Translations under genes and position numbers: made by a program
DNA from: Saprospiraceae bacterium
GTDB lineage: Bacteria; Bacteroidota; Bacteroidia; Chitinophagales; Saprospiraceae
Reading direction: 5' to 3'
NCBI GenBank assembly: GCA_028285085.1
Contig: JANQQI010000047.1
Location: 1 to 64,000, forward strand
Length of the DNA: 64,000 nucleotides
The notes under the pieces: model-generated
The model's database searches: none
What the model was told of the DNA's origin: nothing
Seen by the model: only the letters and a program-made list of their open reading frames with translations
Shown: positions 1 through 9,174 of the stretch, piece after piece
Layout: every line of letters starts with the position of its first letter
Position numbering within the stretch: the first letter of the stretch is position 1

Positions 1-2661
1 ATGCACCGTTTCTGCGGATAAATAGCGCCGGCCACCGTAGTAGCCATCATTGAGCAATAATTGCATCAGGACCGCCAAATCATTAGCATTCGAAAAGAGG
101 CCAGCGTGACCACTTACCCCACCCAGCATTGCGGCTCCCATGTCGTGAACATAGCCGTGGATGCGTTGCCGCCGGAAGTAACGATCTTCTTCGGTGGGAA
201 CAATCTTGCTTTTGGGAAAATTCTTCCAGGGGTTAAAAGTCGTAGAAGCCAAGCCTAGTTTTTGATAAAACTGCTCAGCGGCATATTGATCCAGGGATTG
301 GCCACTTTGCTCTTCGACCATATCGCTGAGTAGATAAAAGCCAAGATCGCTGTATTTGTACCGCCTTTTTGAAAGTAATTCTGATTCGTAAATCTGTTGC
401 CGAATAACATCCGTATAGTCATTGCGCATGTATAATTTCTCCGTAACGGGAATGCTATATTGGCTGGTGGGTTTTTTATGGTAATAACGTGAAAGAGGCC
501 GTGGATTGCGTCGACTCGAAGTGATAGTTTGCTCATAGAATGGAATCCAGGGTTTTAATTGAGCGCGATGGGCCATGACATCTTGAACGGTCATATCGGC
601 CTTATTCGTAGAATCCAGTGCAGTGAGGAATCGGCTCATGGGCTCATAAACATTGAGCGTCCCTTCGTCGTGGAGTTTCATCACCGAGAGCGTCGTCGCT
701 GCCACCTTTGTAATGGACGCCAGATCAAATAAATCATCGGTCTGAAGACGCTTAAGCTTGCGGTAAGTATGATGGCCGAAAGCTTGGTTATATACCACCT
801 GACCGTCCTTGGCGACTAAAACGACACAGCCTGGTGTCGCCCGCTTGCGAATGGCCTCCTTGGCTAAAGTCTCAATCTGAGCGAGTACTTTGCCGTCCAT
901 CCCGACTTCTTCGGGGAGACTATAGCCGAGGCGAAACAAATGCCGGGTGGTTACCCCTTGGTTGAAACGACTGATTGGCGAAGCCGTCACGGGCAAGCGG
1001 CCATCGACGCCAAAGGCACCAAAGAGCGCTTGTGCAGCCAAATCCTGCGTATCGTCATCTTCGTCGTAAGCCACCATAACTTCCTCGAACGAATCGAAGA
1101 AGCGAAGGCTGTAAGGACTACCAAAAACAACCAATACAACCTTTGTTTTTTTCTGCAGGCTATTCAAAAACTGGCGCGTCTTAGGCGTAATACCAAAATC
1201 CTTTCTGGCCGAACTACTCATCTTGTGTAGTCCCACCACTATAATATCGTGTTCGCTGAGCTGACGCAAGAGTTGTTTGCTGCGAGAGCTGCTAATTTCA
1301 GATGCAGTATTGTAATGCGTCAATTCGGTATAGTTACCCAACGTTTGCTGGAAAGGCGTGCGATCTGTCGAACCAATGCTTAGGCTGGCGATATTCAAAC
1401 TGTCAAGAGCTTGGAAAGGCACCAAGTCGTAACTGTTTCTCACCATCGTTAGCGCGTTACGCGTCAGTTCACGCTTAAGCGCTAGTGCCTTGAGACTATT
1501 GATCTCAGCCCGGATATTTTCAACGGCAATCGGTTTGATGCGCGTGATGCCAAGTCGGTATTTGGCGCGCAGTACTTTTTTGACTCGGCTATTGATATCT
1601 TCGAGATCCAATTTACCCGCTTCGAGGTACGCTTCAATCTCACGGAGTGCGGCTGGTACATCCTGTGGTAACAAGAGTACGTCATTGCCGGCCCGCAAGG
1701 CTTCTGCCTCGGTTTGGCCGGGCTTATAGTGCTTAGATACTCCTTTCATGCCCAGCCCATCGGTAAAGATCAGACCTTCAAAGCCAAATTGGTCTCGCAG
1801 AATGTCATCCACTGCTTTCGGAGATAGCGACGTTGGCCGATTGGGTGTATTATCGATGGCGGGGACACTCAGGTGAGCTACCATAACGCTTTGGATACCG
1901 TGTTGGGAAAGCAAACGAAAAGGGAACATTTCGATACTATCCAAGCGGTTGATATCATGGGGAATAACCGGTAAATCGTAGTGGGAGTCCACATTCGTGT
2001 CGCCGTGACCGGGAAAATGCTTAGCACAAGCCATCAGACCGTGATCTTGCATACCGCGCATGTACATATAGCACTTAGCGGCAACATTGTAACGGTCTTC
2101 GCCGAAAGACCGCGTATTGATCACCGGATTCTCCGGGTTGTTGTTCACATCGGCGACGGGAGCGAAGTTAACGTGTACACCGAGGCGCTTAGACTGGCGA
2201 GCCACTTCTTTACCCATTTCATAAAGGAGGCGATTATCCTGAATCGCGCCGAGCATCAATTGACGGGGAAAGCTGATGCCGTCTTCCTTGAAGCGCATGC
2301 CCAGGCCCCACTCGGCGTCCATGCCGATCATCAGCGGAACATGGCGGGTGAGCATTTGGTAGCGATTAGTGAGTTCAGCTTGCTTTTCGGGGGTACCTTG
2401 GAAGAAGCAAAGGCCCCCGACCTGATACTGCTTGACGATCTTTTCAACTTTGGCAACGTGATCCGGGCCGAGATTTGAGTGCGCGCGAACCATCATGAGT
2501 TGAGCGATTCGCTCGCTGGGGGTCATCGCATTGAAAATCGAATCGACCCATTGTGATTCCTCGGATGGTGGCTCTTGGCCGGTGGAAAGAACAGAAGGTT
2601 GAGCTGCATTGAGGCCAATCAAGGCCACGAAGAAAAGGAAAATCACAATTCGGCTATTCAC
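1..2661 (-). CDS. GH3 glycosidase fused to a serine hydrolase (beta-lactamase-like) domain, 3' end cut by window
   Basis: The reading frame runs from a GTG at 2661 to the window start without a stop, so 887 residues are visible and the C-terminus is missing. The only plausible start is this GTG: no ATG lies between the upstream in-frame TAA and the hydrophobic signal peptide (VIFLFFVALIGL). Residues about 30-380 are a glycoside hydrolase family 3 domain of NagZ type, with KHFPGHGDT followed by DSH near residue 215 and a candidate nucleophile Asp in FTDGLGMKG near residue 300. After a GH3 C-terminal-like region, residues from about 600 form a class C beta-lactamase/transpeptidase-like domain with the Ser-x-x-Lys motif in LASITKVA (near 648) and a YSDLGF motif standing for Tyr-x-Asn. 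The fusion is known in Bacteroidota. A role in peptidoglycan or amino-sugar turnover in the periplasm is inferred. Confidence 0.85.
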   Translation of the reverse strand, partial: MNSRIVIFLFFVALIGLNAAQPSVLSTGQEPPSEESQWVDSIFNAMTPSERIAQLMMVRAHSNLGPDHVAKVEKIVKQYQVGGLCFFQGTPEKQAELTNRYQMLTRHVPLMIGMDAEWGLGMRFKEDGISFPRQLMLGAIQDNRLLYEMGKEVARQSKRLGVHVNFAPVADVNNNPENPVINTRSFGEDRYNVAAKCYMYMRGMQDHGLMACAKHFPGHGDTNVDSHYDLPVIPHDINRLDSIEMFPFRLLSQHGIQSVMVAHLSVPAIDNTPNRPTSLSPKAVDDILRDQFGFEGLIFTDGLGMKGVSKHYKPGQTEAEALRAGNDVLLLPQDVPAALREIEAYLEAGKLDLEDINSRVKKVLRAKYRLGITRIKPIAVENIRAEINSLKALALKRELTRNALTMVRNSYDLVPFQALDSLNIASLSIGSTDRTPFQQTLGNYTELTHYNTASEISSSRSKQLLRQLSEHDIIVVGLHKMSSSARKDFGITPKTRQFLNSLQKKTKVVLVVFGSPYSLRFFDSFEEVMVAYDEDDDTQDLAAQALFGAFGVDGRLPVTASPISRFNQGVTTRHLFRLGYSLPEEVGMDGKVLAQIETLAKEAIRKRATPGCVVLVAKDGQVVYNQAFGHHTYRKLKRLQTDDLFDLASITKVAATTLSVMKLHDEGTLNVYEPMSRFLTALDSTNKADMTVQDVMAHRAQLKPWIPFYEQTITSSRRNPRPLSRYYHKKPTSQYSIPVTEKLYMRNDYTDVIRQQIYESELLSKRRYKYSDLGFYLLSDMVEEQSGQSLDQYAAEQFYQKLGLASTTFNPWKNFPKSKIVPTEEDRYFRRQRIHGYVHDMGAAMLGGVSGHAGLFSNANDLAVLMQLLLNDGYYGGRRYLSAETVH

Positions 2662-2730
2662 AGGATCAAGGATTTGAATATTTATTTTACTAACGTGTGT
2701 TCTTAAGGTCTCGTTATTAAAGACGCGGTT

Positions 2731-4845
2731 TTAACGTTGTTGGTTACGGTTTGCTACTTCGGGATCCATCTGCACCGCGCGTTGGCGTAGCGCGTTGGCG
2801 CGATCTTGATCGCCGAGGTAGAAATAAGCATTGCCAAGATTCCAGACGGCATCAGCATTTTGTGGTTGCACATCAACGGCTTTCTGAAAAAACTCGACAG
2901 CTTGATTATGCTGTCCCTGGATACCGTAGGCTACACCTAGCAGGCGTAGTGTTTCGTATTCTTGGGGGCGGAGCTCGTAAGCTTTTCGCAAATAATTGGT
3001 AGCTGTAGCTAAATCGCCTTTTTGCTCACCGTAATATTTGCCAGCCTCTCGGTAGGTGATACCCAAGTTGTTGTGTGCGTCGACATCGTTGGGATCTAGT
3101 GCTAATACTCTCTGATAATAACTGACAGACTTTTCGTATTGTTGTAGGTAGTTGTAAGCATTTCCCAACTGAAGCATACTATTTTTAAAAGTAGGATGAA
3201 TAGATAATGCTTTTTCTAAATGTTGGGTAGCTTCCGTCAGTTTTTGTTGCCGTACATTTGGATCGGGATGATCGTGGTGGTAACGAATTAATTCACCGCC
3301 CACCGCATTATGTAATTTTGCACTATTTTCGGAAACGGCAATATCTGTCGTGAATAAAGTGAAGTTGTTTTTCCAAACGGTATTTCTCATTACCGTTTTT
3401 ACACTAAATAATACAACCACAAGTCCTAAAGCCATCATCATCGACTGTAGTTGAGAAAAGGCCTTAATCTTCTTCCCTTGGTTGAGTCGTTTGGCGAGTC
3501 GAAAGGCTAAGATGGATAGAATGAGTGTAAAACCAACGGAAGGCATAAATGCAAAGCGTTCAGACATATTAGTACCTACCGCAAAAACGATATTAGAAAC
3601 GATAAATAAAGTGCCCATGAAGTAGAGAATACCAAAGCTGATGGGGTCCTTTTTCTTCCATCCCATAAATGCGTAGACCAAAAGTCCTACGTAAAGTAAC
3701 AGACTGACAATCGCTCCGGGATTACTCCAACCACTGATGTCAAATTGCCGTGGATAATAATCATGTGTCAATGGATGAGGAAAAACCAACAGTTTGAGGT
3801 AGTAGCCTAAGGTGGGGAAAATAGTCGAGAGCTTTTCACTAAAACTTAGGGTGACCCACTGTCCATTTTCAATTTTTAAAAATGGATTATTCATCAACTC
3901 CATACTTTCTTTCCCAATACCCCAACCAACGATCGAAAAACGAATCGCTAAGAATAGCACTGTAGCTGCTAGCAAGGGTGTCATGTAACTAATGATCTTG
4001 CTCCAACTAGTTTTAGTGAAAAAGTAGAACGCGATGGGCACGGCGCCGAGAAAAGTAATTGTATTTTCTTTGGATAGCAAGGCAATGAAAAAGGCCAATC
4101 CAGCCCATATTAAATCCAGCATCCTTTTTTGCTCGGCGTATTTGAGCACAAACCAAGTTGCGCCGAGGCTACCGAGTAAAGCCATAATCTCGTCGCGCCC
4201 TTTGATATTGGCCACGGCCTCCGTATGTATTGGGTGAGCGATGAACAGCAGAGCCGTGAAAAAAGCAACGAAATAGGTGAAGTAGGTACCATAACGTTTC
4301 CCCAGCAAGGCGATCAATAAAAAATAAAGTACAACGCCAGTGAGGCCATACAGCAAAACGCTAATGAGGTGGCCCATGAATTTGACGGTATTTAGTTTAC
4401 CTTCCTTGCCGTCGACTTGGTAAGGATCGTAAACGACATCGCCATCCTTGTCGCGGACTATTTGACCATTTGCGTCCTTTTTTTGGGGGGCGAAGAGCTG
4501 GACTTCCAACGCATACATGGCTAAGGTGAAAGGTCTATAGCGTCCGCCTTCTACCAAATTGGCTTTACCCTCCTCTTTGAAAAAACCAAAGAAGGTATCT
4601 TCCGAAAAAATGCCCGGTAACCCTTTGAGCCCTTTGGTGACGAACATATTGTCGTAGATCACAATGGCGTCGTCCTGGGTATAATCGTGTTTCAGCGTAT
4701 TCGCGTAGGTCAGAAATGCCAGGGCAAAGATCACTAGGGCTGGCCAACGTGAGTTGGTCAGAAAATGAAGCGGCCGCGAGGAAGTAGACGATTTAGAGGG
4801 GCCTTTGGATGATGATTTCTTGCGTGGGTTTTTGGATTTTGCCAT
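2731..4845 (-). CDS. TMTC-like GT-C membrane protein with C-terminal TPR repeats
   Basis: The protein has 704 residues. A basic, Ser/Lys-rich N-terminal tail precedes about ten membrane segments (residues about 30-480). The first extracytoplasmic loop carries YTQDDAIV, the Asp-Asp pattern typical of GT-C glycosyltransferases. The sequence HPIHTEAVANIKGRDE near residue 205 matches the signature of TMTC-type O-mannosyltransferases (DUF1736 neighbourhood). The last ~200 residues are TPR repeats (for example YYQRVLALDPNDVDAHNNLG and the repeat ending in NADAVWNLGNAYFYLGD). This suggests a membrane glycosyltransferase using a lipid-linked sugar and a TPR surface to hold its acceptor; donor and acceptor cannot be read from the sequence. 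The gene lies 70 bp from the GH3 fusion on the same strand. Other TPR membrane proteins remain possible. Confidence 0.7.
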   Translation of the reverse strand: MAKSKNPRKKSSSKGPSKSSTSSRPLHFLTNSRWPALVIFALAFLTYANTLKHDYTQDDAIVIYDNMFVTKGLKGLPGIFSEDTFFGFFKEEGKANLVEGGRYRPFTLAMYALEVQLFAPQKKDANGQIVRDKDGDVVYDPYQVDGKEGKLNTVKFMGHLISVLLYGLTGVVLYFLLIALLGKRYGTYFTYFVAFFTALLFIAHPIHTEAVANIKGRDEIMALLGSLGATWFVLKYAEQKRMLDLIWAGLAFFIALLSKENTITFLGAVPIAFYFFTKTSWSKIISYMTPLLAATVLFLAIRFSIVGWGIGKESMELMNNPFLKIENGQWVTLSFSEKLSTIFPTLGYYLKLLVFPHPLTHDYYPRQFDISGWSNPGAIVSLLLYVGLLVYAFMGWKKKDPISFGILYFMGTLFIVSNIVFAVGTNMSERFAFMPSVGFTLILSILAFRLAKRLNQGKKIKAFSQLQSMMMALGLVVVLFSVKTVMRNTVWKNNFTLFTTDIAVSENSAKLHNAVGGELIRYHHDHPDPNVRQQKLTEATQHLEKALSIHPTFKNSMLQLGNAYNYLQQYEKSVSYYQRVLALDPNDVDAHNNLGITYREAGKYYGEQKGDLATATNYLRKAYELRPQEYETLRLLGVAYGIQGQHNQAVEFFQKAVDVQPQNADAVWNLGNAYFYLGDQDRANALRQRAVQMDPEVANRNQQR

Positions 4846-4987
4846 AGCGAAGCGTTAGACCTTCCAAATTATTGAAATTTTTAATTTTTAAAACCAATTC
4901 TAACCTTTTTCTTTCTCATCCATAATTTTAGAGGACAGAAGGTTAGAATCGGTTAGCTTATCCTACGTAGCTCCGCCAGAAATGTTT

Positions 4988-6046
4988 TTAGAATTGCTTT
5001 TTGGCTATGATCTGGAGTGACTGGTCTTTGCGATGCGCTTTGTAACGGCCTTTACCAAACTTAGTACCATTGAATACCATCGTTTTCTTCAACGTGGCTT
5101 GTTCTTCGGCCGGCAAATGAATAAAATCCTGACACTCCGTTGAGCAACAACTATCGTATTTCGTACCGCAGTTGTCGCATTGGATAAACAGAATGTGACA
5201 AGCATCATTTTTGCAATTGACGTGCGTGTCCGCAGGGATGCCACACTGGTGGCAGCGCGCGACGATATCTTCGCTGATGCGCTCGCCCATGCGCTCATCG
5301 AATACGAAGTTTTTGCCGATAAACTTATTAGGCAATCCTTCCGCTTCACACTGACGGGAGTACTCGATGATACCACCATCGACCATAAAGACGTTTTCGA
5401 AACCTTTGTGCAGGTAATAAGCGCTCGCCTTTTCACAACGGATACCACCTGTGCAATACATAATAATGTTTTGTTCCTTGTCTTCTTGCAGCATTTCTTC
5501 TACGAGTGGTAAGGCTTCACGGAAAGTTTCTACATCCGGGCGAATAGCATCCTTGAAGTAGCCGACTTCGCTTTCGTAGTGATTGCGCATATCAACGATG
5601 ATGGTATCGGGATCGTCCGTCAGCTGGTTGTATTCCTGGGCGGACAGGTGACGGCCACGCTTGGTGACATCAAAACTGTTGTCGTCCAGACCATCCGCTA
5701 CGATTTTAGAGCGGACCTTAATTTTGAGCTTATAAAAAGATTTCCCGTCGTCATCGATGGCGATATTGAGGCGAATGCCATTAAGAAAAGGGATACTAAA
5801 GAGACGGGTCTTAAAATCATCGAACTGATCGCTAGGGACGGAAATTTGTCCGTTAATACCTTCTGCAGCAACGTAGATACGTCCGAAGACATTTACTTCG
5901 TTGAGGAGGCGATACAAGTCATCCCGAAATTTATCGGGTTGCTCGATGTTTGCGTATTGGTAGAAGGAAAGTGTAATACGTTCGACTTCACTTTCCTGCA
6001 GACGGCGTTTCAGCTCGTCGCGGTTAATTTTGTTGTATAATGCCAT
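4988..6046 (-). CDS. trhO: tRNA uridine(34) hydroxylase, rhodanese family (TrhO/YceA)
   Basis: TrhO uses molecular oxygen to hydroxylate U34 of certain tRNAs (ho5U). The chosen ATG at 6046 gives [13 protein letters not shown], which lines up with the N-terminus of E. coli YceA; an ATG at 6073 would add nine residues. An acylphosphatase-like N-terminal region ([19 protein letters not shown]) is followed by a rhodanese domain with the active-site loop [12 protein letters not shown] (Cys near residue 198) and the C-terminal rhodanese extension with clustered cysteines (CHQCG, NCKND, CDNCG, CCSTEC). The conserved block [16 protein letters not shown]-like (here [16 protein letters not shown]) is present. 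Length is normal for the family (352 residues). It stands alone on the minus strand. Confidence 0.95.
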   Translation of the reverse strand: MALYNKINRDELKRRLQESEVERITLSFYQYANIEQPDKFRDDLYRLLNEVNVFGRIYVAAEGINGQISVPSDQFDDFKTRLFSIPFLNGIRLNIAIDDDGKSFYKLKIKVRSKIVADGLDDNSFDVTKRGRHLSAQEYNQLTDDPDTIIVDMRNHYESEVGYFKDAIRPDVETFREALPLVEEMLQEDKEQNIIMYCTGGIRCEKASAYYLHKGFENVFMVDGGIIEYSRQCEAEGLPNKFIGKNFVFDERMGERISEDIVARCHQCGIPADTHVNCKNDACHILFIQCDNCGTKYDSCCSTECQDFIHLPAEEQATLKKTMVFNGTKFGKGRYKAHRKDQSLQIIAKKQF

Positions 6047-6112
6047 TTTCTGAGACAATTGCAAGTTATCCAAAAATATAGGTTACAAACAGGCCATGAA
6101 ATTAGATCAATG

Positions 6113-7120
6113 CTACATGAATTGCTCTTTTTTCAAATTCAGCCATTCCAAAGTGTTATTACAAAAAATATCTTCGACTGTCTCTTTTGACAGATCTGAG
6201 TTTTCTATGAATTCACCGATGGTTAAATCACCCAACGGGAAGGGATAATCGGAGCCTAAGGTGACGCGTTGGTGCCCGGCCGTTTGGAGAATGTAGCGCA
6301 ACATGTGAATATCATGCGTGATACAATCGACCCAAAATTTGCCAAGATACTCGCGCGGATTTACGGGGTTGTCAATCGCTACCAAATCCGGTCGGCAGTT
6401 GAAGCCATGCTCCACACGCCCAATCGTTGGCAGAAAAGAACCGCCCGCGTGGGCAAAGTTACAGCGTAAGTTTGGTAATCGCTCAAAAACACCGCCAAAA
6501 ATCAATGAACAGATAGCTCGGGAGGTTTCAGCGGGCATACCCACCAACCACGGCAACCAGTAGCGCTCCATTTTGTGAAAGCCCATCATATTCCAGGGAT
6601 GGACGAATAACGCCATACCTAAATCTTGGCAAGCTTGGAAGATGGGAAAGAATTGCGGATCATTGAGGTTTTGGTCATTGATGTTGGAGCCAATTTGGAT
6701 ACCAACGAGGCCGATTTCCTTACAACGTTCCAACTCCTGAATGGCCAGTTGCGTATCCTGCATAGGGACAGTGCCCAAGCCAATATAATGGCGTGGATGA
6801 TCCTGCACCGTTTGAGCGAGATCATCGTTGAGAAAACGAGAAAGTTCGAGCGTGTCCTGTGGCTTCGCCCAGTAAGAAAACATCACCGGAATTGTACAAA
6901 CGACTTGTACTTGAGTGTGATGCGTCGCATACTCGTCGATACGTAGCTGGGGATCCCAGCAATTGGCTTCGATTTCTCGGAAGAATTTCTCACCCTTCAT
7001 CATATTGGCAAAACCGGGGCGATGGTGCACCAGATGAATGAAGTCCCCGTAGCCAAACTTCTCCGCAAAACGCGGCAGATGCTCGGGAATGATGTGGGTG
7101 TGCATGTCAATTTTCAGCAT
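6113..7120 (-). CDS. Amidohydrolase, aminocarboxymuconate-semialdehyde decarboxylase (ACMSD) type
   Basis: ACMSD decarboxylates 2-amino-3-carboxymuconate 6-semialdehyde in tryptophan/kynurenine or 2-nitrobenzoate-type degradation. The metal-binding motif IDMHTH lies at the N-terminus, further conserved positions are HPWNMMGF, FAHAGGSFLPT and GSDYPFPLGD, all typical of amidohydrolase_2 proteins of the ACMSD group. The start at 7120 (MLKIDMHTH) is preferred over 7150, because the longer start leaves only a few bases to the terminator hairpin at 7157-7197 and overlaps a TATTTTTG sequence (7150-7157, minus strand) that could be the -7 element. No other kynurenine-pathway gene is next to it, so the substrate assignment is by family only. 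Confidence 0.85.
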   Translation of the reverse strand: MLKIDMHTHIIPEHLPRFAEKFGYGDFIHLVHHRPGFANMMKGEKFFREIEANCWDPQLRIDEYATHHTQVQVVCTIPVMFSYWAKPQDTLELSRFLNDDLAQTVQDHPRHYIGLGTVPMQDTQLAIQELERCKEIGLVGIQIGSNINDQNLNDPQFFPIFQACQDLGMALFVHPWNMMGFHKMERYWLPWLVGMPAETSRAICSLIFGGVFERLPNLRCNFAHAGGSFLPTIGRVEHGFNCRPDLVAIDNPVNPREYLGKFWVDCITHDIHMLRYILQTAGHQRVTLGSDYPFPLGDLTIGEFIENSDLSKETVEDIFCNNTLEWLNLKKEQFM

Positions 7121-7156
7121 GGCATTTGGTTTAATGGTTGCGGATGCCACAAAAAT

Positions 7157-7197
7157 AAAAAAGCCCCGGACGCTACCCGCGTGTCCAGAGCTTTTTT
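7157..7197 (-). terminator. Rho-independent terminator after the S8 protease gene
   Basis: An imperfect inverted repeat (AAAAAGC..CGGAC against GTCC..GCTTTTT) with an 11-base loop is followed on the minus strand by a T-rich run. It lies about 80 bp behind the stop of the gene ending at 7276. Confidence 0.75.
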
Positions 7198-7275
7198 ATA
7201 GCTGAGCTAACAATTTTTTAAAGTAGGATTTTTCCTTACTCTAGTGAATAAGGTTATAAATCGAAGCGCGGGGCC

Positions 7276-9069
7276 TTAATCTTTCAGCAATTTTCCGCTA
7301 TAGCTTCCCCCAGCTTCGCTGGTGATTTTGTAAACGTAGAGTCCTAAAGGCAAATCCGCCAAGGAGAAACTTTCGACTTGATAATCGTCCTGGATATTAA
7401 ACTGGGTTTGGCGTAAGCGCTGCCCCGCAGCATTGAATAATTCCACTTGGAGTTGCCCACGAAGATTGATGAGTTCAAATTGGACGACCTCCGTAACGGG
7501 ATTCGGAAAAGGACGAATTGTAATGCCGGAATTGGTATTGGTGACGCTGCTGGCCTGGAGTGCCAAATTAATAGCGGCCAACGCATCGACCCGGCCATAA
7601 CCGTAAGTATTATTTGGGATGCTCGTCCCAAGGATTGATCCGCAATTTTCGTCCGTGGTTTTAGGTACTGCGGTCTGTTCGATAATGGTTTCGATTTGCT
7701 CCACTTGGCCAGCGAGATCAGGCACTGCAGAAATCAGCAAAGCAACAAGTCCTGCGACATGAGGGCCGGCCATGCTGGTGCCGCTAAAGGTCGCATATTC
7801 GCCTTCGCGCACCGCGGAGCGTACCTGACTACCAGGGGCTGTAACATTAGGCTTAGTGCGCATACTGCCATCCGAAGTGACGGGCCCTCGACTACTAAAA
7901 CTCGAGATACTATCTTCGGAAGTAGTGGAGCCAATCGTAAAGCTTTTATCAAATATGGAAGCGGGTGAAGCAATAGTACTGCAACCTTGATTACCATCAT
8001 TACCTGCCGAGACCACGACCACTACACCGGAGGCTCTTAGGTTATTGACTATGGTTTCCATCGTTCCCCAATTATCCACATTGCAGCCTTCAATTTCGGG
8101 ACAATACCATGAATTATTAATCACGTGGGGAGCGAGTTCTGGATTAGGATTTTCATTGTTTAGATCGGTAGGCGCTAAAAACCACTCAAAGCATTCTATA
8201 TAAGAGGCCAGTGTGCCATAACCACGCTCCATATTACGACACGCAATCCAGCTCGCAGCGGGAGCGACACCAATTTGATTATCTGCGGCTTCACCTACCA
8301 TCGTTCCCATCGTGTGGGTGCCGTGATTATTATCATCACAAGGTACTAATACGCTTAATCCACAGGGGTTATGCATTGGATTGTCATCTGGGTCCTCATG
8401 GATAGGATGAAGACTATGAATGGCATCATGCCAATTGTAATTATGATCCGTTTCGGTTTCGCTGTACCCCCGGTATTTGCTCTGCAAACTCGGGTGGGTC
8501 CATTCAAAGCCGGTATCTGCTCCGCCAACAACAACGCCTTGGCCACGATACCCCAAATCCCAAACTTGATCCGCTCGAATCATCGTAATGCCCCATTCAA
8601 TGGCGCCTAGAGTACGCTGCGACGCACTTCCATCCTCTTCTTTGAGGTAATCAAGCTTGACGGCCGGATTATGCTGGATTTTGGCAACTTCATCGCGCTC
8701 GGCAAGTGTACGGATAAGGTCGTAGTCCCCAATGACTTGGATTGAGTTAATGATATAAAAAGTGCGATATCGTATATGGCGTTGTTCCAGCAGATCGATC
8801 AGTGAGGCTTGAGACGCCTGGGCAGTATTCTGTAACTGATTAAAGACTGACCAACCGCGTTCGGATTTAGTGCCTTGGGCTGCTGAGACATCGGCTTGTT
8901 GATTCAGGATCAGCAGAAAATCGGCTTGACCGTTAGCCATGGCTGATTCTAAGACCTCCGGGGCGACTTTGGACCGCCAATTACCCGGATTCGGTAAGGT
9001 CCAGGCCATCCAAATGCTACTAATTAATAGTGCTGTGATAGCCAATAATTGATATTGATTCAATCTCAT
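7276..9069 (-). CDS. Secreted subtilisin-like serine protease (S8) with T9SS sorting domain
   Basis: The 597-residue protein starts with a signal peptide (LLAITALLISSIWMAW). An inhibitor-I9-like propeptide region precedes an S8 catalytic domain with all three triad motifs: Asp in VVGGADTGFEWTHPSL (near 185), His in NNHGTHTMGTMVG (near 251) and Ser in FSGTSMAGPHVAGL (near 431). The oxyanion Asn is in VVVVSAGNDGN. The last ~80 residues (from FPNPVTEVVQFEL to the basic KLLKD end) form a type A T9SS C-terminal sorting domain. It is therefore expected to cross the outer membrane by the type IX system and act outside the cell on proteins. It is the second of two T9SS cargo genes in the same orientation. 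Confidence 0.95.
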   Translation of the reverse strand: MRLNQYQLLAITALLISSIWMAWTLPNPGNWRSKVAPEVLESAMANGQADFLLILNQQADVSAAQGTKSERGWSVFNQLQNTAQASQASLIDLLEQRHIRYRTFYIINSIQVIGDYDLIRTLAERDEVAKIQHNPAVKLDYLKEEDGSASQRTLGAIEWGITMIRADQVWDLGYRGQGVVVGGADTGFEWTHPSLQSKYRGYSETETDHNYNWHDAIHSLHPIHEDPDDNPMHNPCGLSVLVPCDDNNHGTHTMGTMVGEAADNQIGVAPAASWIACRNMERGYGTLASYIECFEWFLAPTDLNNENPNPELAPHVINNSWYCPEIEGCNVDNWGTMETIVNNLRASGVVVVVSAGNDGNQGCSTIASPASIFDKSFTIGSTTSEDSISSFSSRGPVTSDGSMRTKPNVTAPGSQVRSAVREGEYATFSGTSMAGPHVAGLVALLISAVPDLAGQVEQIETIIEQTAVPKTTDENCGSILGTSIPNNTYGYGRVDALAAINLALQASSVTNTNSGITIRPFPNPVTEVVQFELINLRGQLQVELFNAAGQRLRQTQFNIQDDYQVESFSLADLPLGLYVYKITSEAGGSYSGKLLKD

Positions 9070-9174
9070 AAGTTTAATTCTAAATTTAAAGTGGTGCTTT
9101 GTCCAAAGTTACTGAACAAATCTTATACCCGTTCTATAAAACGAGGGCTTGGCAGCTATACGCTAAATTCAGAC

